NCBI GenBank assembly: GCA_021771185.1
Contig: JAETPN010000002.1
Coordinates: forward strand, 1 to 64,000
From: Bacillota bacterium
Lineage (GTDB): Bacteria; Bacillota_I; Bacilli_A; RF39; UBA660
Reading direction: 5' to 3'
DNA: 64,000 bases
How positions within the stretch are numbered: position 1 is the first letter of the stretch; every line of letters starts with the position of its first letter. The position numbers and the translations under genes were made by a program. Positions 1 through 8,490 of this stretch are shown here, piece by piece. Under the pieces are notes generated by a model. It was not told the origin of the DNA. It did not search any database and worked only from the letters and a program-made list of their open reading frames with translations.

Positions 1-1133
1 TTACTTATCAGGGAAATACTTATTATGCCTTAGATGGAAAGATACAAACAGGTTTCCAAGTAATTAATGGAAAGACTTATTTCTTTAGTCGCTGGGGCGG
101 AGCCATGCGAACTGGACTATTTAATATTGATGGGAAAGTTTATGGATTTCAAGATAGTGGTGTCATGATGCGTGGATTGTCTATTTATCATGGAAAAACG
201 TATTATTTTAATACAGATGGAACACAACATCGTGGCTTTAAAACGATTGATAATAAACTGTACTTTTTTAGCCGAATTGACGGAATTGTGAAAACGAGTA
301 TGTGGTATTGGGTTGGAGACCATAAGTATTATAGTGATTCTGCTGGTGTGGTTGCTACTGGTATTAAAGAAATTGATGGAATTGCTTATCGTTTTAATAA
401 TTTAGGACAATTACAATCTGGATGGGTAGAAGGTCATGGAAAAACGTATTTTGTTGATATTCATGGTAATTTTGTTACGGATTGGCATATCATTGATGGT
501 AAAAAGTGTTTCTTTAATTCCTTGGGAGAATTAATTAGCCGTGATGCAAAATATGTTATTGATGTATCTAAACATCAAGGCACGATTGATTGGAATGCAG
601 TAAAAAATCAAGGATTAGTAGACGGTGTGATCTTACGTGTGGGATTTGGTAGTTTCACAGAAGATCCTATGTTTGCAAGAAATATTGCCGAATTAAAACG
701 CTTAGGTATTCCTTATGGCATTTATATATTTAGTTATGCCGAAAACGGAACAGAAGCTTCTAATGAGGCTAGTGCAGTAGTAGAAATGATTCGTAAATAT
801 AATTTGAATCCAACTTTAGGAATTTATTATGACATAGAATCTTGGGATTTAGGTTATGCAAATTCAAATAACATTTCGGTATCAACGTATGATACCATTA
901 TTACGACTTTTATTCAAAGATTAAAGAGTAATGGTTATACAAGTTATGTATATGCAGATTTAAATTATATACGTACTCGTTTAAGCCCAGCAATGAGATC
1001 TTATGTACGTTGGGTAGCACAATATAATCATACTTGTACTTATACAGGGGATTATTTTATGTGGCAATATTCAAGTAATGAATATGTTTCCGGAATCAAT
1101 GATAGAGTTGATGGGAATGTATGGTTTAATTAG
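1..1133 (+). CDS. GH25 lysozyme with cell-wall-binding repeats (5' end cut by window)
   Basis: The reading frame is open from base 3, so the start lies upstream of the window. The first ~175 visible residues are aromatic- and glycine-rich repeats of about 20 residues (pattern G...YY/YFF...DG...G), like the choline- or glucan-binding repeats of Firmicute wall proteins. The rest is a glycosyl hydrolase family 25 domain, which cleaves the MurNAc-GlcNAc bond of peptidoglycan: it starts with DVSKHQG (bases ~556-576) carrying the first catalytic Asp and has the second acidic cluster YYDIES (~826-843). The domain runs to the stop, so the repeats are N-terminal to the enzyme. It is likely secreted and wall-bound, acting in wall turnover or lysis. 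It precedes the glycan genes downstream; any signal peptide is outside the window. Confidence 0.9.
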   Translation, partial: TYQGNTYYALDGKIQTGFQVINGKTYFFSRWGGAMRTGLFNIDGKVYGFQDSGVMMRGLSIYHGKTYYFNTDGTQHRGFKTIDNKLYFFSRIDGIVKTSMWYWVGDHKYYSDSAGVVATGIKEIDGIAYRFNNLGQLQSGWVEGHGKTYFVDIHGNFVTDWHIIDGKKCFFNSLGELISRDAKYVIDVSKHQGTIDWNAVKNQGLVDGVILRVGFGSFTEDPMFARNIAELKRLGIPYGIYIFSYAENGTEASNEASAVVEMIRKYNLNPTLGIYYDIESWDLGYANSNNISVSTYDTIITTFIQRLKSNGYTSYVYADLNYIRTRLSPAMRSYVRWVAQYNHTCTYTGDYFMWQYSSNEYVSGINDRVDGNVWFN

Positions 1134-1149
1134 TAAAGGATGAATGAAA

Positions 1150-2088
1150 ATGAAAGATAGTAAAAATAAGAAAAAAATAGCAGTTTTACTTCCATGTTGG
1201 AATGAAAGTCAAACCGTAGCAAAGGTTATTAAAGATTATAAGGAAGCTTTTCCAACCGCAGATATTTATGTTTATGATAACAATTCTACAGACGGAACAG
1301 ATGAAATGGCACGTAAGGCAGGTGCGATTGTAAAATATGAATATAAACAAGGAAAAGGAAATGTAATTCGTAGTATGTTCCGCGAAATTGAAGCTGATTG
1401 TTATATTATGGCTGATGGAGATGATACCAATCCACCAGTTCCTAAAATGGCAGATTTGATTTTGGAAGGGAAAGCTGACATGGTTATTGGAGATCGTTTA
1501 TCTTCAACGTATTTTACAGAGAATAAACGTCCATTCCACAATACTGGAAATCGTATGGTACGTTTCTTAATTAACAAATTATTCCAAGTAAATGTAAAAG
1601 ATATTATGACTGGAAGTCGTGCATTTAGTTATGAATTTGTGAAGTCTTTTCCTATTTTATCAAAAGGGTTTGAGATTGAAACAGAAATGACCATTCATGC
1701 GGCAGCCCATAATTTTAAAATGGTTGAAGTTCCAACAAATTATCGTGATCGTCCAGCAGGTAGCGAGAGCAAATTAAATACATTTAGTGATGGAATTAAA
1801 GTATTAAAAACTATTTTTACGCTATGTAAAGAATATAAGCCAACTTTTTTCTTCAATTTGTTTGGATTGTTATTTTTATTACTTGCAACTGTTTTTGCAA
1901 CACCAGTCTTTATTGAATATTTTAAAACAGGTTTCGTACCACGTTTTCCAACCTTAATTTTTGCTTTAGTGATGCTATTGATTGCGATTTTGCTATGGAT
2001 TACTGGAATTATCCTACAAGTCATTTGTAAAAAACAAGATCAATTATATGAATTATATTTGAATAATTTAGAAAGAAATCACAAATGA
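1150..2088 (+). CDS. Polyprenol-phosphate glycosyltransferase, GT2 (DPM synthase/GtrB-like)
   Basis: The N-terminal ~230 residues form a GT-A glycosyltransferase 2 domain: DNNSTDGT near the start, the metal-binding DGDD, then GDR and TGSRAF, and a NYRDRPAGSESKL block typical of dolichol-phosphate mannose synthase and GtrB enzymes. Two membrane helices follow (about residues 235-260 and 270-295). The family moves a sugar from a nucleotide donor to undecaprenyl phosphate on the inner membrane face. AAAGGA at 1135-1140 lies 9 nt before the ATG at 1150 and only 3 nt before the in-frame ATG at 1144, so 1150 is preferred. The stop overlaps the next gene (ATGA), and the two following SMR-type proteins are the expected flippase partners. 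The sugar cannot be told from sequence. Confidence 0.85.
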   Translation: MKDSKNKKKIAVLLPCWNESQTVAKVIKDYKEAFPTADIYVYDNNSTDGTDEMARKAGAIVKYEYKQGKGNVIRSMFREIEADCYIMADGDDTNPPVPKMADLILEGKADMVIGDRLSSTYFTENKRPFHNTGNRMVRFLINKLFQVNVKDIMTGSRAFSYEFVKSFPILSKGFEIETEMTIHAAAHNFKMVEVPTNYRDRPAGSESKLNTFSDGIKVLKTIFTLCKEYKPTFFFNLFGLLFLLLATVFATPVFIEYFKTGFVPRFPTLIFALVMLLIAILLWITGIILQVICKKQDQLYELYLNNLERNHK

Positions 2089-2426
2089 TCGCATCTTTTA
2101 AAAAAAACAGAAAGGGGATTTACTTTATTTGTATTTCCTCGATTCTGGCTTGTATCGGACAATTATTGTGGAAGTTATCTGGTGATGGGAATATTTTGTA
2201 TTTAATTTTCGGGTTTGGATTTTATGGAATAGGTGCTCTTGTCATGTTAATTGCTTATAAATTTGGTAGTTTATCTGTAATTCAACCGTTTTTAAGTCTT
2301 AATTATATTTTAAGTATTCTTTTTGGTTATTTCTTTTTAAATGAAATAATTACCATCAATAAAATCATTGGTATTATCATCATTATGATTGGTGTAACTT
2401 TAATAGCAGGTGGTGATTCAGAATGA
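2085..2426 (+). CDS. Small EamA/SMR-type membrane protein, probable flippase subunit 1
   Basis: A 113-residue protein with four predicted membrane helices, the size and layout of the small multidrug resistance/EamA superfamily. A SVIQPFLSLNYILS stretch sits where the family has its proline-containing helix. It overlaps the upstream glycosyltransferase and the second, similar gene by 4 nt each, so all three are translationally coupled. A polyprenol-phosphate glycosyltransferase followed by two short SMR proteins recalls arnC with arnE/arnF, where the heterodimer flips an undecaprenyl-phosphate sugar across the membrane. By analogy this is one half of such a flippase. A drug-efflux role is possible but less likely in this setting. 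Confidence 0.7.
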   Translation: MIASFKKNRKGIYFICISSILACIGQLLWKLSGDGNILYLIFGFGFYGIGALVMLIAYKFGSLSVIQPFLSLNYILSILFGYFFLNEIITINKIIGIIIIMIGVTLIAGGDSE

Positions 2427-2746
2427 TGTATTTACTTATTTTAGTAATGACTATTATGGGAAGTATTGCAAGTTTATTTTTAAAAAAAGCTTCGGGATTT
2501 AAAAATATAAAAGAATTACTATTTAATTACAATTTGTATTTGGGTGGATTTCTTTATTTAGCAGCTGCCATTTTAAATATTGTAGTATTAAGAAAAATGG
2601 ATTATTCTGTTGTTTTACCACTGACATCTTTTACTTATGTTTGGACGATGGTGATTTCTTATCTTTGTTTAAAAGAACATATTTCAATAAAGAAAATTAT
2701 TGGTGTTGTTTGCATTGTATTAGGTGCTTTAGTTATTGTTTTATAA
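2423..2746 (+). CDS. Small EamA/SMR-type membrane protein, probable flippase subunit 2
   Basis: A 107-residue, four-helix protein related in layout to the preceding one (SVVLPLTSFTYVWTM in the equivalent helix, then IIGVVCIVLGA in the last). Its start overlaps the stop of the first subunit, consistent with 1:1 production of a heterodimer. Such split pairs usually act in opposite membrane orientation; charges here were not analysed in detail. A terminator-like hairpin follows directly at 2745-2768, so this closes the glycosyltransferase/flippase unit. Confidence 0.7.
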   Translation: MMYLLILVMTIMGSIASLFLKKASGFKNIKELLFNYNLYLGGFLYLAAAILNIVVLRKMDYSVVLPLTSFTYVWTMVISYLCLKEHISIKKIIGVVCIVLGALVIVL

Positions 2747-2768
2747 AAGATGAATTTTCATCTTTTTA
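2745..2768 (+). terminator. Intrinsic terminator
   Basis: Stem AAAAGATGA paired with TCATCTTTT, followed by T-rich sequence. It closes the glycosyltransferase/SMR unit. The stem is AT-rich and therefore weak. Confidence 0.55.
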
Positions 2769-2789
2769 TTTTACAAGAAAGAATAGACA

Positions 2790-2798
2790 TGTTATAAT
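2790..2798 (+). promoter_or_regulatory. Extended -10 promoter of the Alg14/Alg13-like pair
   Basis: TGT followed by a perfect TATAAT at 2793-2798. No good -35 is seen at the right distance. Transcription would start near 2805, which favours the ATG at 2823 over that at 2811 for the next gene. Confidence 0.5.
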
Positions 2799-2822
2799 GT
2801 AGGTGTTAGGATGCGTGAATTC

Positions 2823-3299
2823 ATGAAGAAAAAAGTATTATTTATTTCTAGTACAGGTGGCCATTTAACAGAGATGTTAGAATTAAAAAAATTATTTTCA
2901 AAAGTTGATTTTCACTTGATTACTGAAAAAACGAAATCGACATTTTCGTTACAAGAAAAATACCCTGGAAGAGTAAATTATATGACTTATGGAACCAAAG
3001 ATCATTTGTTATCTTATCTTTTTATTTTTCCTTGGAACTGCTTGAAGAGTTTATATTATTTTTTTCGTTTTTCTCCAGAGTATGTGATTACAACAGGCGC
3101 CCATACAGCAGTACCAATGTGCTATATTGCAAAATTCTTTCGAAGAAAAATAATTTATATTGAGACATTTGCAAATATAGAGAGTAAAACATTATCTGGT
3201 AGATTAGTATATCCTATTGCAGATTTATTTATTGTTCAATGGGAAAGTATGTTAAAATTTTATCCAAAAGCAGTATATGGAGGGTGGATATTTAAATGA
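2823..3299 (+). CDS. Alg14-like glycosyltransferase subunit (PssD/EpsE type)
   Basis: A 158-residue protein starting MKKKVLFISSTGGHLTEML, the hallmark opening of the Alg14/PssD family, with TTGAHTAVP and YIETFAN further on. In this family the Alg14-like protein anchors its catalytic Alg13-like partner to the membrane; together they transfer a sugar (often GlcNAc, Glc or Gal) to a lipid-linked acceptor in polysaccharide synthesis. The partner overlaps it by 4 nt. An in-frame ATG at 2811 is possible, but the promoter spacing and the family N-terminus favour 2823. Confidence 0.85.
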   Translation: MKKKVLFISSTGGHLTEMLELKKLFSKVDFHLITEKTKSTFSLQEKYPGRVNYMTYGTKDHLLSYLFIFPWNCLKSLYYFFRFSPEYVITTGAHTAVPMCYIAKFFRRKIIYIETFANIESKTLSGRLVYPIADLFIVQWESMLKFYPKAVYGGWIFK

Positions 3300-3772
3300 T
3301 TTTAGTAATTTTAGGAACCCAAGACAAAAGCTTCCATAGGTTGTTAGATGCTGTGGAACGTGAAATTACAGAAGGGCATATTAAAGATCAAGTGATAGTC
3401 CAAGCAGGATATACTAAGTATCAATCGAATCATATGAAAATTTTTGATTTAATACCAATGAAAAAATTTGATGATCTTATTGATCAATCTGATCTTATTA
3501 TTACACATGGTGGAGTAGGATCTATCATGAGTGGCTTACGTCATCAAAAAAAAATAATTGCCGTGGCACGTGAGGCACAATATTTTGAACATACAAACGA
3601 TCATCAAAAACAAATTATTTCAGAGTTTGTTAAGCAAGGATATATTTTGGAGTGTAAGGATTTGAATTATTTAGATCAAACACTAAAGGAAATTGAAAAA
3701 TTCGAACCTAAAAAATATCATAGTAATAATTATAAAATGATGAAAATATTACGTGATTTTATAGGAATATAA
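3296..3772 (+). CDS. Alg13-like glycosyltransferase subunit (PssE type)
   Basis: A 158-residue GT28 C-terminal-like domain: MILVILGTQ at the start, then THGGVGSI at about residues 65-72 (the nucleotide-sugar-binding motif) and a VARE segment. It is the catalytic half of the split Alg13/Alg14 transferase. The start overlaps the Alg14-like stop. A 15-bp hairpin terminator follows at once, so the pair forms its own short operon. Confidence 0.85.
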   Translation: MILVILGTQDKSFHRLLDAVEREITEGHIKDQVIVQAGYTKYQSNHMKIFDLIPMKKFDDLIDQSDLIITHGGVGSIMSGLRHQKKIIAVAREAQYFEHTNDHQKQIISEFVKQGYILECKDLNYLDQTLKEIEKFEPKKYHSNNYKMMKILRDFIGI

Positions 3773-3776
3773 AGCT

Positions 3777-3815
3777 AAAATAGTAATAAAAGGTTGTTTT
3801 ATTACTATTTTTTTA
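3777..3815 (+). terminator. Strong intrinsic terminator
   Basis: Perfect 15-bp stem (3777-3791 with 3797-3811), loop GGTTG, then a T run. It ends the Alg14/Alg13-like operon. Confidence 0.85.
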
Positions 3816-3866
3816 GTATGATATATATAGAGAATAAAGGTAGGGGCTGAAGAAAAGGAGTGTTTT

Positions 3867-4985
3867 ATGAAAAGAAATTCAGCTTACGATCTGATGAAAA
3901 TTTTATCGATGTTTTTGATTGTTGTATGTCATATTTTGGGACATGGACGATTAATTGCTCATGCAACCAATCCTACAATTAAATTGTTGCTAGATTTATT
4001 GTTGTTATTTACTATTGTCCATGTTAATTCTTTTATTTTAGTCACAGGGTATTTTCAATGTGATAAGGAATTCCGTATGTCAAAAGTATGGAAGTTAATT
4101 AATTCTTCTTTATTTTATAAAATTGTGATTATGCTTATTGCCAGTTTAATTTTTGGAGTGAGTATTAGTGGAATAACTGTTTATAAAGAAGTCTTTCCAA
4201 TAGAAATGAATGAATATTGGTTTGTTAAATTTTATATTTTACTATATTGCTTTAGTCCATTTATTAATATTGGAATTAAACACATGAATCAAAAACAACA
4301 TGTTAAACTATTATTAGTTTTCTTCTTTTTCTATTCTTTGATTCCTTATTTTACAGGATATCAAGCTATTTCAAATGATGGATATGGTATTATTCAATTT
4401 GTTTATATGTATTTGATGGGCGCTTATTTACGTAAATATCCAATAGAAAAAAGTTATATTTGCAAAACGATGTCTAAAAATCTATTTCGTGTTTGTTGTT
4501 TAGCCATTTTCTTCTTCTGTTTATTTGGAAATTTTTGTGTAAAAACTACAGCTACATATTATATGGATGCACATAGCGTTGTAGTGAATGTTGCTTCTAG
4601 TATTATTGATATGACAGTTACTTATGGAAATCCATGGGTTGTGGTGCAAGCGATTGCTTATTTTCTATTCTTTGGTAGTTTTAATTTTACGAACAAATGG
4701 GTAAATCGTATTTCCGGATGTACCTTAGGTGTATATTTTATACATGAAAATAGCTTTGTAAAATCTGTATTATATGAAGTTACGAAATTAAATGTTCCTG
4801 GTGTAGAAGTGACGTATCGTTTTGTTTTATATGGATTGGGTGTAGCATTAGCTATTTTTATAGGCTGTTTGTTTATTGAATATATCAGACAGTTATTATT
4901 TAAATTTGTCTATCAACGAAAAATATCAAAAAAAATGCGTGATAAATATAATCAGTGGCTTCATAGCTTAAGGTTTGTTGTCTAA
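3867..4985 (+). CDS. Membrane acyltransferase, acyltransferase 3 family
   Basis: A 372-residue polytopic protein with about ten hydrophobic helices. The N-terminal block RNSAYDLMKILSMFLIVVCHI with its conserved His is the signature of acyltransferase 3 (OafB/WecH-like) proteins, which acetylate or succinylate surface sugars using cytoplasmic acyl donors. AAAAGGAG precedes the ATG at good spacing. An SGNH hydrolase follows; OafB-type systems often pair these two activities, here as separate genes. The substrate is unknown. Confidence 0.8.
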   Translation: MKRNSAYDLMKILSMFLIVVCHILGHGRLIAHATNPTIKLLLDLLLLFTIVHVNSFILVTGYFQCDKEFRMSKVWKLINSSLFYKIVIMLIASLIFGVSISGITVYKEVFPIEMNEYWFVKFYILLYCFSPFINIGIKHMNQKQHVKLLLVFFFFYSLIPYFTGYQAISNDGYGIIQFVYMYLMGAYLRKYPIEKSYICKTMSKNLFRVCCLAIFFFCLFGNFCVKTTATYYMDAHSVVVNVASSIIDMTVTYGNPWVVVQAIAYFLFFGSFNFTNKWVNRISGCTLGVYFIHENSFVKSVLYEVTKLNVPGVEVTYRFVLYGLGVALAIFIGCLFIEYIRQLLFKFVYQRKISKKMRDKYNQWLHSLRFVV

Positions 4986-5015
4986 GGAAATTATCTTCTT
5001 CATTCCCTTTGTTTG

Positions 5016-5024
5016 TGTTATAAT
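5016..5024 (+). promoter_or_regulatory. Extended -10 promoter of the SGNH hydrolase gene
   Basis: TGT-TATAAT at 5016-5024, about 17 nt before the ATG at 5041 and inside an apparent upstream extension of the ORF. It supports 5041, not 4975, as the start. Confidence 0.45.
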
Positions 5025-5040
5025 AAAAAAGGTGATTTTG

Positions 5041-5823
5041 ATGAAAAAGATAATTTCTTTTTTTGTTCTTCTATTATTTTTGATTTTTGTTACAAATACT
5101 TTTTCCGCTAAAGATGAAATCCCTTCTATAGAATCTCAAAGTATCATTTATTTTGGGGATTCAATTGCGGAGGGAAGTGCTAATAATTATATTTCTTGGT
5201 CTGACTATATACAGGAACAAGCCTCTTTTAAGAAAAGCGTAAATGTTGCAAAAAGTGGAGCTACTTTTTCTAAAGTAAGAAAAAATAATATGATCATTTC
5301 GCAAGTGTTAAGACATAAGAAAGAGAATTATGATTATGTTTTATTACAAGGTGGGGTGAATGATGCAATGGATGAAGCACCATTGGGCGTTTTTAATCCT
5401 TCATTTCAGCCAGAATCTTTTGATGATGATACCTACTTTGGAATGTTAGATCTTACCTTTTATTATGTAACAAAATATTATAATAACTCAGCCATCGGGG
5501 TAATTATCACGTACCCAACACCCACAGCAAAGGATCATGGTTGGCGAGGAAAGACTTCAGAACCAGAGGTCTATTATGAAGCTTTACGAAAGACTTGTGA
5601 AAAATGGGAAATTCCAATGATTGATTTTTCTAAGGGAAAATTAAAAACAGTTATTAGTACTTCTGAATTAAAAGATGGTTTACATCTTAATAATTTAGGA
5701 TATCAAAAAATAAGTCCATATCTTTTAGCGTTTATAGAACAAATTCAACCATATCAAAAAGACTTAGAAAGAGAAGAAGAAATTATCCATACTGGATTAA
5801 TTTCGTTTCCTCATTTGAGGTAA
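5041..5823 (+). CDS. Secreted SGNH/GDSL hydrolase
   Basis: The protein starts at 5041 with a typical signal peptide (MKK then a long hydrophobic run to about residue 22), preceded by AAAGGTG. It carries the SGNH blocks: GDSIAEG with the nucleophilic Ser (block I), GGVND with the Asn (block III), and DGLHLNNLGY with the catalytic Asp and His (block V). These enzymes are serine esterases; in polysaccharide settings they de-O-acetylate or transfer acyl groups. The acyltransferase gene lies directly upstream. It likely acts outside the membrane. Open frame upstream to 4975 is dismissed because the promoter -10 lies within it. Confidence 0.85.
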   Translation: MKKIISFFVLLLFLIFVTNTFSAKDEIPSIESQSIIYFGDSIAEGSANNYISWSDYIQEQASFKKSVNVAKSGATFSKVRKNNMIISQVLRHKKENYDYVLLQGGVNDAMDEAPLGVFNPSFQPESFDDDTYFGMLDLTFYYVTKYYNNSAIGVIITYPTPTAKDHGWRGKTSEPEVYYEALRKTCEKWEIPMIDFSKGKLKTVISTSELKDGLHLNNLGYQKISPYLLAFIEQIQPYQKDLEREEEIIHTGLISFPHLR

Positions 5824-5963
5824 ACATTCACATAAAAAATAGAAGTAAAAAAAGAATAAATAGGAAATGTTATGTTACACTATATTTGACTTACATTTTG
5901 TAAATTGATAAAATAATGATAGATAAAAAGGGTGTTTTTAATTTTAAGAATTGAGGTTTTATT

Positions 5964-6320
5964 ATGATGCAAATTATATGTTATATTTTTCCAGCTGTAG
6001 TTGCAGTATGGGTTACGGAATCTATCAGGAAACAACAATATCAATTAAAAGAGTGGGTATATCACTATTTTATTTATGTGATAAGTATTAATTTTTTAAT
6101 TTCATTACTTTTGTCGACTGTATTTACTGGTGCAGATGTATATTTGTCTATGGGACATTTTACACATTCATTAATTGTTAAGTATTTAGGTTTGTCAATG
6201 ATTTTATCATTTGTTTTACCAGTATTATTTACTATTTTAAGAAATAATTTTCAATTAAATTTATTTATTGAACAGGTAAATAATCAAGATGTAAGGAAGA
6301 AAAGAAATGGCAAGAAATAA
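5964..6320 (+). CDS. Small membrane protein of unknown function
   Basis: A 118-residue protein with three predicted helices (about residues 3-18, 33-53 and 70-92) and a basic C-terminus. I do not recognise a family. It overlaps the LTA-synthase-like gene by 14 nt, so the two are probably co-translated, and the protein may assist that enzyme or the glycan pathway around it. Position is the only support for this link. An alternative start is the adjacent ATG at 5967. Confidence 0.6.
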   Translation: MMQIICYIFPAVVAVWVTESIRKQQYQLKEWVYHYFIYVISINFLISLLLSTVFTGADVYLSMGHFTHSLIVKYLGLSMILSFVLPVLFTILRNNFQLNLFIEQVNNQDVRKKRNGKK

Positions 6321-7842
6321 AAAATTCTTAAAAAATAGTTTTCATTTATTGTTATTATTATTAAGTATAATACTTATCATTAGTATAAAATGGTTTAAAT
6401 TAACTTTTTCGGATGTCACTTTAGAACAACTTATTTTTCACTTAAAAGTACCACTTAATGGAAGTAATGATGATTTTTTTATGCAATATCTTTACTACTT
6501 TAAAACATGGATACCATTCATAGTGATAGTATTCTTTATCGTAATACTTTTTTGTAGTCATTGGTTTAACCATTCTTTTCAAATAAAAGTGAATATGGTG
6601 ATTCAAAACGAGTCAAAAAATTTCTTGATCACTGTTAGAGATTATGTAAAGATTTTATACATACTAAACATTATTTTATTTATCATTTCATTAATTTATT
6701 GCTTTATACAATTAAATATTAGGCAATATATTTCTAATATCATAAATGTCTCTACTATTTATGAAGATTCTTATGTAGATCCTAAAAATGTAACATTGTT
6801 ATTTCCAAAACAAAAACAAAATTTAATCTATATTTATTTGGAATCTATGGAAAGTACATTTCAGAATCTTCATGAGAAAGAAACTGGTGAGATCAATCTT
6901 ATTCCTAATTTAAAATCACTAGCTTTGAATAATATTTCTTTTTCGAATACAGAAGATTTAGGTGGGGGTTATACAACGTATGGAACTACCTGGACGATTG
7001 CTGGTATGGTTGCACAAACGGCAGGGATTCCTTTAACTATACCTATTGATGGAAACTCATTAAATAGTTATTCTTCTTTTTTACCAGGAGTATATAATTT
7101 GGGTGATATTTTAGATCGTGAAGGTTATAATCAGTTTATGATCATTGGTTCAGATAAGGCCTTTGGCGGACGATCTAACTATTTTGAACAACATGGAAAG
7201 TATCAAATTTATGATTACTATAGTGCGATTAAAGATCATAGAATTCCAAAAGATTATTATGTATGGTGGGGTTATGAGGATTTAAAATTATTTGATTATG
7301 CCAAAGAACAACTTCTAAATCTTTCCAAAAAAGATCAGCCATTTAATTTTACTTTATTAACAGCTGATACACATGCAGCGGATGGTTATAGGGATGATAC
7401 TTGTCAAGAAATAACGAACAGTAAATATGCTAATGCGGTTATCTGCTCAGATCAAAAAGTTTATGATTTTATTCGTTGGATTCAAGAACAAGATTTTTAT
7501 GATAATACAACCATCGTTATTTCTGGTGATCATTTATTAATGGGAAACTTTCTATTTGATGCTAATGATCAAGAGAATCATACCGTATATAATGCAATTA
7601 TCAATTCTCGTGTTCAACCAGAAAACGCGAAAAATAGAACATTTACAACCCTTGATATGTTCCCAACGACTTTAGCTGCCATGGGTGTAGATATTGAAGG
7701 AGATCGTTTAGGTCTTGGAACAAATTTATTTTCTACAAAGAAAACATTGGCTGAAGAATTAGGATACGAAAAATTTAATAAAGAATTACAGAAAAAATCC
7801 CATTTCTATAATAATCAATTATTGTATGAAAAGAAAAAATAG
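6307..7842 (+). CDS. LTA synthase/phosphoglycerol transferase-like sulfatase-fold enzyme
   Basis: Three N-terminal membrane helices (within residues ~10-140) precede an extracellular alkaline-phosphatase/sulfatase-fold domain. Visible landmarks are YLESMEST (~176), a GGGYTTYGTTWT segment (~217-229) supplying the likely Thr nucleophile, GSDKAFGG (~280), SGDHLLMG (~406) with metal-binding Asp-His, and a TTLDMFPTTLAAMGV...GDRLGLGTNLFS tail close to the OpgB/MdoB subgroup. The family moves glycerol phosphate from phosphatidylglycerol onto glycolipids, teichoic acid chains or glucans. At 511 residues it is shorter than LtaS (~650). It sits with other surface-glycan genes; the acceptor is not predictable. 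Confidence 0.85.
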   Translation: MARNKKFLKNSFHLLLLLLSIILIISIKWFKLTFSDVTLEQLIFHLKVPLNGSNDDFFMQYLYYFKTWIPFIVIVFFIVILFCSHWFNHSFQIKVNMVIQNESKNFLITVRDYVKILYILNIILFIISLIYCFIQLNIRQYISNIINVSTIYEDSYVDPKNVTLLFPKQKQNLIYIYLESMESTFQNLHEKETGEINLIPNLKSLALNNISFSNTEDLGGGYTTYGTTWTIAGMVAQTAGIPLTIPIDGNSLNSYSSFLPGVYNLGDILDREGYNQFMIIGSDKAFGGRSNYFEQHGKYQIYDYYSAIKDHRIPKDYYVWWGYEDLKLFDYAKEQLLNLSKKDQPFNFTLLTADTHAADGYRDDTCQEITNSKYANAVICSDQKVYDFIRWIQEQDFYDNTTIVISGDHLLMGNFLFDANDQENHTVYNAIINSRVQPENAKNRTFTTLDMFPTTLAAMGVDIEGDRLGLGTNLFSTKKTLAEELGYEKFNKELQKKSHFYNNQLLYEKKK

Positions 7843-7857
7843 TTAAAAACAGTCAAT

Positions 7858-7885
7858 TTGACAAAATTTTAGAATATGATATAAT
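7858..7885 (+). promoter_or_regulatory. Strong sigma-A-type promoter of the OLE-like RNA
   Basis: Perfect TTGACA (7858-7863), 16-nt spacer, extended TG, perfect TATAAT (7880-7885). It is among the best promoters in the window and has no ORF directly after it, so the product is RNA starting near 7892. Confidence 0.85.
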
Positions 7886-7891
7886 GAATTA

Positions 7892-8467
7892 CATAAATTG
7901 ATGGCGCATTATTCTAGTCAATTAATTTATTATGAAGGCGGGGCTAAAAATCCGCTAAAGAGCATATCTGTGAAACTTTTGGTGCTTGCTTCATACGCCC
8001 AGTTTGGGGTGAGTGCTGAAAGGTAGGGTGTTGGGCGCTCGTAATGGCATACGACTCCGACCCACCATCTGTGGAGACCTAAGCTTGTTATAAACGCGAA
8101 GATTTGTGACGACTTAGGATTAAACCTACTTTGTGGCGCAAGTTATGAGTAGTGTAGCTTGTCTTGAGTGATGATAGGGGATAGATGACCAGCCAAGTAG
8201 TCTATGGCCAAAATTATTTGGTATCGCATCTTGAAACTATGATTGCAAAAAAGAATTAATAATAAATATTGTTTGAGGAAAACTCCTAGAGTGTTAAGTC
8301 TGCAGGATTGCAGTGTGCACTAAGTGGCAATCAAGTCATATATTTGGTGACAATATATCTAGTTTTTTAAAGGGGAACCGCAACATGGTAACGTGGTGTA
8401 AAACTAGGGGAAATCCTACTTGACCTAAAGGCGCAAGGTTTACTGTATGGCATGCCATCTTTTTTTT
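7892..8467 (+). ncRNA. ole: Large structured non-coding RNA, probable OLE RNA
   Basis: Some 575 nt without a plausible protein gene, richer in G+C than its surroundings and full of local inverted repeats (for example GCGGGG...TCCGC and AGCA...TGCT near 7940-7990). It starts from a near-consensus promoter. The 5' end GATGGC (7900-7905) is complementary to GCCATC (8454-8459), directly before eight T (8460-8467), so the two ends can close the molecule at a terminator. A gene for a four-helix membrane protein starts 23 nt further on. OLE RNAs (ornate, large, extremophilic) are about 600 nt and lie upstream of the gene for their membrane partner OapA. Size and context fit; I could not align it to the OLE consensus. 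Other large RNA classes (ROOL, GOLLD) remain possible. Confidence 0.75.
8441..8467 (+). terminator. Terminator/3' end of the OLE-like RNA
   Basis: The self-complementary ATGGCATGCCAT followed by C and eight T. The same 3' arm can pair with the 5' end of the RNA at 7900-7905, so the hairpin and the closing stem are alternatives. Read-through would be needed to express the membrane protein from the same promoter. Confidence 0.6.
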
Positions 8468-8490
8468 GTTATAAAATATATAGGAGAATT

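Noticed and set aside
5824-5963. Hidden gene between the SGNH hydrolase and the small membrane protein
   Set aside because: Only AT-rich sequence with stops in all frames and promoter-like stretches is visible.
7892-8467. RNase P RNA, tmRNA or SRP RNA instead of OLE
   Set aside because: The GAGGAAA-like stretch lacks the flanking RNase P core, no tmRNA tag ORF with CCA end is seen, and the length is too great for SRP RNA.
8452-8490. Longer start of the OapA-like protein (ATG at 8452)
   Set aside because: This ATG lies in the 3' stem and terminator of the RNA; the ATG at 8491 has AGGAG in front and gives a normal basic N-terminus.
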